DNA of 15,543 bases from Bacilli bacterium (GCA_028707375.1 JAQWCB010000007.1:1-15543), one strand, 5' to 3'. Shown: positions 1 to 7,330, counted from the stretch's first letter. A program made the numbers and translations. The notes: generated by a model not told the origin, from the letters alone.

Positions 1-750
1 TTGAAAAATGATGTGTCTGACTAAATCTCCTTGATTCTTATCAAGTAGATAATATTCGCCTTTACAGGGAATGATTTCAAAAGACTTATCGGCCTTTTCA
101 CCCAAAGCCAATTTATAAACAATATCAGCATAAGTTCCGGCACAATTGATAACATTTTTTCCTAGATATGTTTTTTTATTAGCGGTAACAAGATATTTAT
201 CATCTCGTCTCTCAATATTAGTTACCCGAGCGTTTAACGTGATTTTTGCCCCGTTTCCCACAGCTGTTTGAGCAAAGGCTAAACACTCTTCCCACGGTGC
301 TACTACTGCAGCGCTTGGAGCGAAAAGAGCATAGTCAAAATCGGGGTTTAGATTTGGTTCAAAACTATGTACCTCCTTTTTAGTCTTAAGAAGGCGGAGA
401 CCTGATATTTTTGAGGCTATACCATTTTCAAATAGTTCATTGATTTTTTGATGGTCCTCCTCAGTTGATCCCACTACGAGCGATCCGACTTGATTGTAAT
501 GAAAATTTAAGATAGGTGCTAGTTCTTTAGTGAGCTTTGATCCTTCAATATTGAGCTTTGCCATCAGTGTTCCAGGTTTAGGATCATATCCTCCGTGGAT
601 GATACCGGAATTAGCCTTGGTGGTTCCCATTGATACGTCGTTAGAACTTTCCAAAATTAAAATCTTAGTTTGATACTTTGACAATTCTAAAGCGATAGAT
701 GATCCAGTGATACCACAGCCGATAATAATAAAGTCATAACAAGTTTGCAT
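1..750 (-). CDS. FAD-dependent oxidoreductase, DAO family, GlpA/LhgO-like (C-terminus beyond window)
   Basis: The 250 codons present read without a stop from ATG at 750 to the window edge, so the C-terminal part is missing. The N-terminus has a Rossmann FAD-binding loop, IIIGCGITGSSIALEL (about residues 8-23), followed by an acidic end to the second strand (LILESS). The stretch ANSGIIHGGYDPKPGTL at about residues 46-62 is typical of the COG0579 group, which includes L-2-hydroxyglutarate oxidase and anaerobic glycerol-3-phosphate dehydrogenase-like enzymes. Such enzymes oxidise a 2-hydroxy acid or glycerol 3-phosphate with FAD. The substrate cannot be told from this half, and any C-terminal BFD-like iron-sulfur domain lies outside the window. 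A purine-rich GGAAAGAG lies about 12 bases upstream of the ATG. A -10 box and a cre-like site upstream suggest catabolite control. Family assignment is firm; substrate is unknown. Confidence 0.85.
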   Translation of the reverse strand, partial: MQTCYDFIIIGCGITGSSIALELSKYQTKILILESSNDVSMGTTKANSGIIHGGYDPKPGTLMAKLNIEGSKLTKELAPILNFHYNQVGSLVVGSTEEDHQKINELFENGIASKISGLRLLKTKKEVHSFEPNLNPDFDYALFAPSAAVVAPWEECLAFAQTAVGNGAKITLNARVTNIERRDDKYLVTANKKTYLGKNVINCAGTYADIVYKLALGEKADKSFEIIPCKGEYYLLDKNQGDLVRHIIFQ

Positions 751-800
751 AGTGTAAATTCTCTTTCCGTATGATATTTATTGCAAAATAGAGTTAAAAA

Positions 801-814
801 GTTAAACGCTTACA
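801..814 (-). promoter_or_regulatory. cre-like catabolite operator
   Basis: On the minus strand this reads TGTAAGCGTTTAAC, matching 12 of 14 positions of the Bacillus cre consensus TGWAARCGYTWNCW; only the last two positions fail. It lies 6 bases downstream of a TATAAT box, so it would cover the transcription start of the oxidoreductase gene, a typical place for CcpA repression. Whether the organism has CcpA is not visible here. Confidence 0.45.
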
Positions 815-819
815 AATTT

Positions 820-825
820 ATTATA
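820..825 (-). promoter_or_regulatory. -10 box for the FAD oxidoreductase gene
   Basis: The minus strand reads TATAAT here, about 70 bases upstream of the ATG at 750. No good -35 hexamer is visible at 16-18 bases spacing. The call rests on the perfect -10, the cre-like site just downstream, and the lack of any other gene start nearby. Confidence 0.35.
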
Positions 826-887
826 AAGCATTTTTTATTTAGGAAAAAGAGAAATACTGCGATAAAGCGTGAGCGAAAGACAATGTT

Positions 888-3839
888 TTAATTATTGTTA
901 CTATTCTTATGTATTTGATTTCTTACTTGATGATCAAAATCATCGAGTTCAACGGCCTTAGAAAAGATATAGCCTTGAATAATATCGCACTTTTGTTCCA
1001 TGACAATCTTGAGTTGGCACGGGTTTTCAACTCCCTCGACTAATATTTTTAATCCCAGTGCTTTTGACATAGCAATGACTGATTTAAATATTGTCAATGC
1101 TTTTTTTGTAACACATATATTATCGACTAAACTCTTATCAATTTTAATTACATCAAAATTGATAGTCGAAAGGACTTTTAGATTCGAATAGGCAGTTCCA
1201 AAATCATCAAGGAATATACGATATCCCTTGCTGTGCAGTTCATTGATTACATCATATCCCTGTTTGCCAGATACGAACATACTTTCGGTAATTTCCAAAC
1301 ATAAATATTTGCGTTCAATATTGTATTTATTTACGAGATTTTCCAGCCTTTCGACAAAGTCACCAGTCAAAAGATGCGAGCGGGAAACATTTATGGATAT
1401 CGGGACTAGATGAATATTATCATGGTGCCAAGACTGTAATAACTGGCACACCTTTTCATAGATGATAAAATCCATATTGACAATCAGTCCTGTTTTCTCT
1501 AAATATGGAATAAACTGATTGGGATAAAAAATCTTGTCTTCGTGCTTCCATCTGACAAGAGCCTCGCCTGAAACAATTTTAGTTGTTCGTGCATCAAAAC
1601 AAGGCTGATATACGGCATAAAATTCTTTATTTTTCACCGCTTCTTCAGCTAGCATTTCAATTTGTTTATTCATCAATTCTTTCTCACGATACTTTTGGGT
1701 GTAAAAATTTATTGCTGTGAAATCTTGAACTTTTGTAGCGATTCTAGCCTTGTTGGCATAATCGATAGCGTGATGTAAATCATCACTTTTTTTCATAATG
1801 TATGCCCCGATTGAATAGTGAAGATGGATGCTGAGATTATTATTCTTGAAGTATTTGATATCGTCAAAAATTATGGTTTTGCGCATGAGAATCTCGCGCT
1901 TGGAAGTCTCATGAAGTAGAATTAAAAAATTATCAGCAGAAATGTGACATATCTCTTCATCTTTATGTATTAATTTTTTAAGGCTGATGGCAATGAATTG
2001 AATAATTTTATTCCCAATTGAGTAGCCGTAGAAATCATTTATAAAACTAAAATTCTTGATATCAAAAGAGATTATAGAGTATTGTGAAGTATTCTTTTTC
2101 ATCAATTCACTCGCGGCAAGATTAAATCCAGTAAGGTTAAGAGAAGAAGTCAAAGAATCTTTGTTAGTGTATATATTCTTTCTGCGATTAATATCGCGAT
2201 TGTAAAGGAAACTACAGATCGTTTTTATGGTCAAATAAGCTAAATTAATAAACTTCTCATTTTGATTGTTTTTGAGATCTTCGCTTTCCAATATGGTTAA
2301 CCCAAAATATCTATTGTCCTCAAAAAAATAAATAATATACCCTCGGGTGAAATTTAACCTTGTTTTTAGAAAAACAGCGAATTCACTGTTATCGATATCG
2401 GTATCAATATATTCAACGGGTTTCAATTTACTGAGATAAGGTTGGATATTTTTCAATTCAAAGTTTGCTACACCTTTCGCGTGAAAAGAATCTTTAAACT
2501 TGGAAAATACATGTGTGTCATCTAACGTTTCTGCTAGCATAAAAATCCGAGATAATTTAAAGAAGTACAAACTTTTGGAAAGAACTGAATCTATGGCTTT
2601 ATCAATGTTTTCTTCTGATAGTAAGATATGGAAAAAATCCTTGAAAAAGGCTAAGTAAGAAAGTTCAGGCAAGTTGGCATCATTGTATTTTTTTATGCTT
2701 GCATCAAATTTCACATAGCGATTTTTACCCAAGAATTTACCCTGGAATAAAGCGTTATTTGCCTGTTTTAACAGCGTTTCAAAATCTTTTCCACACTGTG
2801 GGAAACAAGAAATACCTACGGTGGCAGTAAAATTACTTTGCGGGATTGATTCAATTTTAACTTTATGAACAATGTCTAATATTCTTGATAAAACATTATC
2901 TATTTCCATGTCGGTAGTCAAATCAGGGATAAAAAAGACAAATCTATCATCCTGAAGATTTGTTAACGAGCCAATTTTATTTATATATGACGATAATTTA
3001 TCAACAATTTCCCGCAAGATAATATTTGCTTCTTTTATAGTATATTTTCCATTAAAAACAGAAAAATTATCGATGTCGATAACTCCAAGAACGCCCTGAT
3101 TGCTATCGATACCCAGGTAACTATTTACGAATCCAGCAAAGGTTGGCCTATATATAATATTGGGAAGTTCATAATAAAGGGAATTATTAAAAAAGATGTC
3201 ATATTGGTTTAAGAATTCATCAATTATACTAAATAAGCATACGAAGCTATTATTGTCCTGACTTTTCTTTGCTGATACCAAAAATAGATGAAGAGTATTC
3301 TTGTGAAATTTTGATTTAAACATTATGGGACTTGGGTCGCGCATATTTAGTAGATCAGAGAAAAAATTTAAAGCCGAATTTCGTCCTGCAAAATCCAAGC
3401 CGAAAATATTTTTCTCGCTGGAAATAATATCCAAAACATTGAATGTCTGACTAGAATTGCAGTCGGGTATTTTCACGCATATCTTCTTGTTGGCACTATC
3501 AATATTCATGGTGAGTTTGATAGTGTGTCTATTCTCAAATTTTTTTGTAGAATTTAAGCAAGTCACAATCTCTGCGTATGATGAAGGTTTAAAAACAGCA
3601 AGTATTTTTATAATGGATTTCTCAATCTTCCAATAAAGTGAGTAATATCGGAGGATACCATTAACATTTATTTTTAAAGATATTCCTTGGTCATCTAAAC
3701 TTATCAGTGTGTTTTTGGCATATGAAGGATTCTCAAAATAATCAAAAAAGTTTTCACTCAACATTGAAGTAGGACTAATAATTTTTCCATCCAAATCAAT
3801 AGTTAAATTAAACAATCGCCAGTTTTTAATTTGTAGCAT
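888..3839 (-). CDS. Probable cyclic-di-GMP phosphodiesterase: two degenerate GGDEF domains plus intact EAL
   Basis: This is a 983-residue soluble protein with no signal peptide or membrane segment. The N-terminal 230 residues are unassigned, possibly sensory. The first GGDEF-like domain (about 235-378) has QDDRF at 296-300 in place of GGDEF. A roughly 170-residue linker that could be GAF-like follows. The second GGDEF-like domain (about 560-705) has SADNF at 634-638. Neither should make cyclic-di-GMP. The EAL domain (about 725-970) keeps the family's catalytic set: E759 and R763 of EALVR, N817 (INVSR), E849 (LEITES), D878-D879 (DDFGTAYS), K899 (IKIDK), E935 (EGVE) and Q955 (QGY). It should therefore hydrolyse cyclic-di-GMP to pGpG. 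The ATG at 3839 has GAGGAA 6-7 bases upstream and a good promoter further up. It lies downstream of the glycosyltransferase operon on the same strand. The degenerate GGDEFs may bind GTP and regulate the EAL domain, which is inference. Confidence 0.92.
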   Translation of the reverse strand: MLQIKNWRLFNLTIDLDGKIISPTSMLSENFFDYFENPSYAKNTLISLDDQGISLKINVNGILRYYSLYWKIEKSIIKILAVFKPSSYAEIVTCLNSTKKFENRHTIKLTMNIDSANKKICVKIPDCNSSQTFNVLDIISSEKNIFGLDFAGRNSALNFFSDLLNMRDPSPIMFKSKFHKNTLHLFLVSAKKSQDNNSFVCLFSIIDEFLNQYDIFFNNSLYYELPNIIYRPTFAGFVNSYLGIDSNQGVLGVIDIDNFSVFNGKYTIKEANIILREIVDKLSSYINKIGSLTNLQDDRFVFFIPDLTTDMEIDNVLSRILDIVHKVKIESIPQSNFTATVGISCFPQCGKDFETLLKQANNALFQGKFLGKNRYVKFDASIKKYNDANLPELSYLAFFKDFFHILLSEENIDKAIDSVLSKSLYFFKLSRIFMLAETLDDTHVFSKFKDSFHAKGVANFELKNIQPYLSKLKPVEYIDTDIDNSEFAVFLKTRLNFTRGYIIYFFEDNRYFGLTILESEDLKNNQNEKFINLAYLTIKTICSFLYNRDINRRKNIYTNKDSLTSSLNLTGFNLAASELMKKNTSQYSIISFDIKNFSFINDFYGYSIGNKIIQFIAISLKKLIHKDEEICHISADNFLILLHETSKREILMRKTIIFDDIKYFKNNNLSIHLHYSIGAYIMKKSDDLHHAIDYANKARIATKVQDFTAINFYTQKYREKELMNKQIEMLAEEAVKNKEFYAVYQPCFDARTTKIVSGEALVRWKHEDKIFYPNQFIPYLEKTGLIVNMDFIIYEKVCQLLQSWHHDNIHLVPISINVSRSHLLTGDFVERLENLVNKYNIERKYLCLEITESMFVSGKQGYDVINELHSKGYRIFLDDFGTAYSNLKVLSTINFDVIKIDKSLVDNICVTKKALTIFKSVIAMSKALGLKILVEGVENPCQLKIVMEQKCDIIQGYIFSKAVELDDFDHQVRNQIHKNSNNN

Positions 3840-3891
3840 ATTAATTCCTCATTAAATAGTAGGTCAATGTACCATGCAATAAAATTATGCA

Positions 3892-3920
3892 ATAATAACT
3901 GAAAAATAGAATGTAATCAA
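3892..3920 (-). promoter_or_regulatory. Candidate sigma-A promoter for the GGDEF/EAL gene
   Basis: On the minus strand, TTGATT (3915-3920) is followed after exactly 17 bases by TATTAT (3892-3897). The predicted start near 3885 gives a leader of about 45 bases to the ATG at 3839. A direct repeat of ATGCAATA lies on the plus strand around the start point and could be an operator, though it may be chance in AT-rich DNA. Confidence 0.5.
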
Positions 3921-3996
3921 AAGAAATAGACGACAACTCGAATATTTTGTTTGAAATAAGAACAAGCGTGTAGCATAGGATAAATAGTAGTCAAAT

Positions 3997-4015
3997 CAAT
4001 TTATTTAATAAATTG
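3997..4015. repeat. Perfect 19-base AT-rich palindrome
   Basis: The sequence CAATTTATTTAATAAATTG has 9-base arms around a single central T. It lies about 75 bases upstream of the candidate -35 of the GGDEF/EAL gene. It could be an operator or a weak hairpin. No uridine tract follows it on either strand, so it is a poor terminator. Confidence 0.5.
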
Positions 4016-4093
4016 CCCATACAAAAATATTAACATTTGTAAAGGGGATATTCAATAAATTAAAACATATTTTTTATATTTTAAATGCAATAG

Positions 4094-4115
4094 AAAAAAT
4101 CAAGCGATGTCGATT
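4094..4115 (-). terminator. Weak intrinsic terminator candidate after the acyltransferase operon
   Basis: On the minus strand, AATCGA, loop CATCGC and TTGATT form a 6-base-pair stem with one G-T pair, running into six Ts. It lies about 38 bases after the stop codon of the last operon gene. The stem is AT-rich and weak, so termination would be partial at best. Confidence 0.3.
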
Positions 4116-4152
4116 CAACATATTAGTAGTTATAAAAAGAAGAAGAAAAAGA

Positions 4153-4959
4153 TTAAAATGTTCCAGTGTAGTTTTTTAATTCGTATTTCTTATGATAATA
4201 GTCTTCATATAGTTTTTTTACTGCCTCAAAATTTGCTTTCCTTAGGTATTCAATATTTTCCTCTAATGAAAGACTGGCTTTGGGGTATATAGGTTCAAGG
4301 ATGTTCAAATTAGAGTATTTGATAGGCAACCCCTCTTTATCAAGTTTTCCTGATGGTCTGAAAGTAATAAACATTGGCAGTATAGGGACCATATTTTTAG
4401 CGGCATAATGAAATGCTCCATTTTTGAATGGCCGAGGTTTTTCATAATAATCCCACATTCCTTCCTCAGGGAAAAAGAGCATAAAACTATTGTGTTTCAT
4501 GTGATAAGTGACAGCTTGATCAAATTTCCGTAAAACCCGGAGATTGAGCGAGAGAGGAAGCATTCCTCCAGCACGCATTATCTTTCCGAGATTTCCTTTC
4601 AAATTATTAAAACTTGCACCGACTTCATACGTGGTATGACCGCGGAGAGCATAGTGAACAGCAAAACTATCAAAAATATAGACGTGGTTGCAAGTCACAA
4701 TAGCCGACTTGCATTTTTTAATATTTTCTTTCCCATATATTTTTAAATGTTGATTAAATATACAATCCGAGATAACTAAAGGCCATCCCATAAATAAATT
4801 GGTGATTTTATACTTGAGTTTTAGACATTTATTTGGAATATAAGGAAAATCTTCGGTTACGGGATAATGCGGAGGATGAAAAGGATCGACGTGTTCGTTG
4901 TAACTACCCCTTGCCTCGCACTTTTCAATGTTTTGTTGTGCTTCTCTCCTAGTTGCCAT
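4153..4959 (-). CDS. PlsC-type lysophospholipid/glycerol acyltransferase (third operon gene)
   Basis: This is a 268-residue member of the LPLAT superfamily, which moves fatty acyl groups from acyl-CoA or acyl-ACP to a hydroxyl, classically on lysophosphatidic acid. The catalytic motif NHVYIFD gives H92-X4-D97. The acceptor-binding motif is FPEEGMW (163-169), followed by KPRPFKNGAF (174-183). It has no clear membrane span beyond a hydrophobic patch at about 55-65. It is the last gene of a tight operon, starting 5 bases after the glycosyltransferase stop. No Shine-Dalgarno site precedes the ATG at 4959, so translation probably depends on coupling to the gene before. Its place beside a glycosyltransferase suggests acylation of a glycolipid or glycan rather than housekeeping phosphatidic acid synthesis; this is inference. 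Confidence 0.85.
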   Translation of the reverse strand: MATRREAQQNIEKCEARGSYNEHVDPFHPPHYPVTEDFPYIPNKCLKLKYKITNLFMGWPLVISDCIFNQHLKIYGKENIKKCKSAIVTCNHVYIFDSFAVHYALRGHTTYEVGASFNNLKGNLGKIMRAGGMLPLSLNLRVLRKFDQAVTYHMKHNSFMLFFPEEGMWDYYEKPRPFKNGAFHYAAKNMVPILPMFITFRPSGKLDKEGLPIKYSNLNILEPIYPKASLSLEENIEYLRKANFEAVKKLYEDYYHKKYELKNYTGTF

Positions 4960-4964
4960 TGTTG

Positions 4965-6266
4965 CTAATCAGCTTTCTTTTTTATTGCATCAGTTGTATT
5001 AACATTAGCTATATCATTGCGTTCAATCTCGACCCATTCCTTGGGATTTGAACCAAATAAAGCCTTCAAGGCCATGCGTGTATATCCTATATAGTGTATG
5101 GGGAAATACAATGCGATTGCTATCGTTTGACCAACTGAACTTGGATTGACCTTGCGGTCAGCCGCTAATATAAATATACCATGAATGAATAGAGTTGCGT
5201 AAGAATATAATGCGGCATATAGAATATTTAGTAAAGATTGATAAATCAATGGCGAGCCATCAAGAAGTAAAATAATTGTAAGAACAAAATTAAAGAGAGC
5301 AAAAATGAGAGGAATTGAATAGATAGTAAAGGCGTGATATATTCCAAGGAAGAAGTAATATTCTAACTTGCTATGAAAGGTTTTGGCTGATTTGCGAAGT
5401 CTTTTAGCGTAGAGTCTTTTAGCGCAAACATATCCAGAAATCCATCTTTGACGTCTCTGATTGTTTACTTTACGCGTATTAGCTTCTTCCATATATATAA
5501 TGGCATTTCCAGCATAATATTCGCTGAAGTTGTAAAGAGGTGCGGAATACATCAGTTCCATATCTTCGGTTAATGTATCCTTGAAAGGAAAACCACCCAA
5601 TCTTTCAATTACGGATTTTTTCAAAAGCATTCCCGTTGTGATAGTCATCATTCTGATTCCGTGTTTTGATTTAAATTTATTTCCCATTTCATCCATTTCA
5701 GTCCAAAGAACACCATTACAAAGACTGGATATAGGTCTATTTTCTTTAGGGAGTCTATAATTTTTAACAATTTTTCTAGCGGTTATGATATCTTTTCCTG
5801 AGGCGGTTGCATTATTCAATTCTTCCAGACATTTTTTGTCGAGCCATGCATCAGCATCAAAGATAATATAATCATCGTAATTGTTATCTTTCTTTGCTAA
5901 AAGATATTTGAAGCAATCATCCAAAGCTTCAGCCTTGCTTGTTTGTGTCTCGGAAACAAATGTGTTATAGCCATACTTTTTACATATATCAATGGTTTTA
6001 TCATTTTTGTCTTTTACAATTACATAGACATCAAAATTCTTTGCATCGTATGTTTGCTCCTTAAAGCAATCTAATATTTGAGTAATAATCTTTGATTCAT
6101 TTCGAGCGGGTACCAGTATTGCAAATTTATGGTCGACATCACTTTTGATCTGTTCTTGCTTGGTAAAGGCTCCAAACCAACAAATTATTCGGGGCATATA
6201 GAGTAGAATAGATAGAGCAGCAAGGGCTAAAAAAATATATAGTGAGTAAGTTACTAGGTTTTCCAT
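4965..6266 (-). CDS. Membrane-embedded family 2 glycosyltransferase, processive type
   Basis: This is a 433-residue protein with an N-terminal membrane helix (about 5-27) and three or four C-terminal hydrophobic segments (about 304-336, 342-370, 378-398), the layout of synthases such as hyaluronan synthase and IcaA. The cytosolic GT-A domain shows LVPARNES (51-58), the metal-binding FDADAW (136-141), TEDME (233-237) and QRRQRW (270-275). The last is a variant of the Q-x-x-R-W motif, with arginine where glutamine is usual. It should add sugars from nucleotide-sugars to a membrane-bound acceptor; the sugar cannot be read from sequence. A basic pentad is duplicated just after this motif (AKRLYAKRL). 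The start at 6266 has AAGGAGAT about 6 bases upstream, embedded in the end of the preceding gene, which stops only 2 bases before. Confidence 0.88.
   Translation of the reverse strand: MENLVTYSLYIFLALAALSILLYMPRIICWFGAFTKQEQIKSDVDHKFAILVPARNESKIITQILDCFKEQTYDAKNFDVYVIVKDKNDKTIDICKKYGYNTFVSETQTSKAEALDDCFKYLLAKKDNNYDDYIIFDADAWLDKKCLEELNNATASGKDIITARKIVKNYRLPKENRPISSLCNGVLWTEMDEMGNKFKSKHGIRMMTITTGMLLKKSVIERLGGFPFKDTLTEDMELMYSAPLYNFSEYYAGNAIIYMEEANTRKVNNQRRQRWISGYVCAKRLYAKRLRKSAKTFHSKLEYYFFLGIYHAFTIYSIPLIFALFNFVLTIILLLDGSPLIYQSLLNILYAALYSYATLFIHGIFILAADRKVNPSSVGQTIAIALYFPIHYIGYTRMALKALFGSNPKEWVEIERNDIANVNTTDAIKKKAD
5398..5424. repeat. 15-base tandem duplication inside the glycosyltransferase gene
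   Basis: The 12-mer AGTCTTTTAGCG occurs at 5398-5409 and again at 5413-5424, a period of 15 bases. In the protein this gives two copies of a five-residue unit, AKRLY and AKRLR. It keeps the reading frame and looks like a small recent slippage duplication. Confidence 0.6.
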
Positions 6267-6268
6267 AA

Positions 6269-7045
6269 TTATATCTCCTTCTTTTTGTATGAATAATATT
6301 CATAATTTGACTTTTCAGATTCTTTGACCATTGCATCGTGGATTTCGTTCCGCAATTTCTCTTTTTGGTCAGTCTGATTCAAAGAGTAATCGGGGTAGAA
6401 AGGTCCATCAATGTAAATAACGACTTTGGGTTTGGAAGAGTGTTTCCTTTTTTGGTAAGTTGTTGTAAAACAGAAACTTGGAGCCTTGTATTTACACGGA
6501 AAGCGGAATGAATCGCTCTTGAAAGGCCGTATCTTTGTATAATAAGGCCAAATGTGTGCTTCTGGATAAATGGCAATGACACAGCGATTACTTATTCTGG
6601 TTTCGATGCATTTCATAAAACTTTTCATCGACTTGTAATCACTAGGCAAAGGAATACCGCCAACCATTTTCATGAATGTTCGAGTTCCCTTTAGAGCAAA
6701 ATTTTCATCAGAAACCAAAACAAATGTTTTACGATTGAATGCCATTGTTGTCGGGGTATATCCATCAAGAGGAACATTAGTATGGTTTCCAAAAAGAAAG
6801 AAACCATTTCTACCGACTTTCTTGAAACATCTTCGATTAACAAACTTGGTGTGAAACTTCAATTTCAAATAAATGTATGCAATTGGAGTCATAATAATGC
6901 GGTAGACAATAAATTTGAATACAATATATATAAAGTTATTATTAACATATTTAAAACTCGAGTTAACTTTATATGGATTGCGTTTGATACCGCTGAATTC
7001 ATCGTTTTGTTCATCGGAATAATAATAAGTTTTCCTACCCGACAT
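6269..7045 (-). CDS. PlsC-like acyltransferase with H-x5-D motif (first operon gene)
   Basis: This is a 258-residue protein of the LPLAT superfamily, but distinct from the third gene of the operon. Its catalytic motif is GNHTNVPLD, with five residues between H88 and D94 instead of four. I recall similar GNHT...D proteins among Firmicutes acyltransferase homologues. The acceptor motif is YPEAHIW (160-166), followed by KIRPFKSDSF. A hydrophobic stretch at about 38-60 could anchor it in the membrane. The ATG at 7045 is chosen because GGAGGAG lies 5-6 bases upstream; a longer reading from TTG at 7078 would swallow this site and the promoter. It opens the acyltransferase-glycosyltransferase-acyltransferase operon. 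Its substrate is probably a glycolipid precursor or glycan, which is inference. Confidence 0.82.
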   Translation of the reverse strand: MSGRKTYYYSDEQNDEFSGIKRNPYKVNSSFKYVNNNFIYIVFKFIVYRIIMTPIAYIYLKLKFHTKFVNRRCFKKVGRNGFFLFGNHTNVPLDGYTPTTMAFNRKTFVLVSDENFALKGTRTFMKMVGGIPLPSDYKSMKSFMKCIETRISNRCVIAIYPEAHIWPYYTKIRPFKSDSFRFPCKYKAPSFCFTTTYQKRKHSSKPKVVIYIDGPFYPDYSLNQTDQKEKLRNEIHDAMVKESEKSNYEYYSYKKKEI

Positions 7046-7066
7046 AAATCTCCTCCAACTAAGAAA

Positions 7067-7095
7067 ATTATATGACAAAATTCAAAAATTGCCTA
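7067..7095 (-). promoter_or_regulatory. Candidate promoter of the acyltransferase/glycosyltransferase operon
   Basis: On the minus strand, TAGGCA (7090-7095, 4 of 6 to consensus) and a perfect TATAAT (7067-7072) are 17 bases apart. The predicted start near 7060 leaves a leader of about 15 bases, enough for the GGAGGAG site before the ATG at 7045. Confidence 0.5.
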
Positions 7096-7124
7096 ACTAC
7101 TATAATTCAAGGTGTATTAACTCG

Positions 7125-7145
7125 TAGTAGAATTGATATCTACTA
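7125..7145. promoter_or_regulatory. Inverted repeat in the divergent intergenic region, possible operator
   Basis: TAGTAG (7125-7130) and CTACTA (7140-7145) form 6-base arms around 9 bases. Related half-sites appear nearby (CTACTATAATTC at 7098-7109, ATTACTA at 7154-7160). The site lies about 65 bases upstream of the operon's predicted start and between it and the divergent XRE regulator, a usual place for such a regulator to bind. Binding is inference. Confidence 0.3.
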
Positions 7146-7295
7146 TTAGTGGAATTACTATTTTGCCATGTTTCTACTTTCGTGATACTTAGAGAAACCT
7201 AGTGTTTATAGTGCTTAATTAAATGAAATACGGCGGTAAAAAGAAAATAGGTAAAGAACAATTTTTCTGATGACAAAAAATAATTCTAAAGATGG

Positions 7296-7324
7296 TTGAT
7301 AAAATTTCGCAAGAAAACTAAAAT
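7296..7324 (+). promoter_or_regulatory. Promoter of the XRE regulator, placed for a leaderless mRNA
   Basis: TTGATA (7296-7301), 17 bases and TAAAAT (7319-7324) match consensus at 5 of 6 positions in each hexamer. Transcription would start about 7 bases later, at or beside the ATG at 7331, leaving no room for a ribosome binding site. Confidence 0.5.
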
Positions 7325-7330
7325 ATGTAT

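Larger units (their letters stand above)
3840..4152. other. Intergenic region of 313 bases between the GGDEF/EAL gene and the acyltransferase operon
   Basis: The region is very AT-rich and I see no credible gene. It holds a candidate promoter for the downstream minus-strand gene (3892-3920), a perfect 19-base palindrome (3997-4015), a weak terminator-like hairpin (4094-4115) and a short purine run (GAAGAAGAA) at about 4138-4147. The small plus-strand reading frame running from 4107 into the acyltransferase gene is its shadow. Confidence 0.6.

Noticed and set aside
751..887. Terminator for the GGDEF/EAL gene
   Set aside because: Only a weak 5-base-pair ACAAT/ATTGT stem without a following T run was found.
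6782..7075. Plus-strand reading frame of 97 codons opposite the first acyltransferase gene
   Set aside because: It lies almost wholly opposite a gene with clear family motifs and a strong ribosome binding site, and its translation has no recognisable domain.
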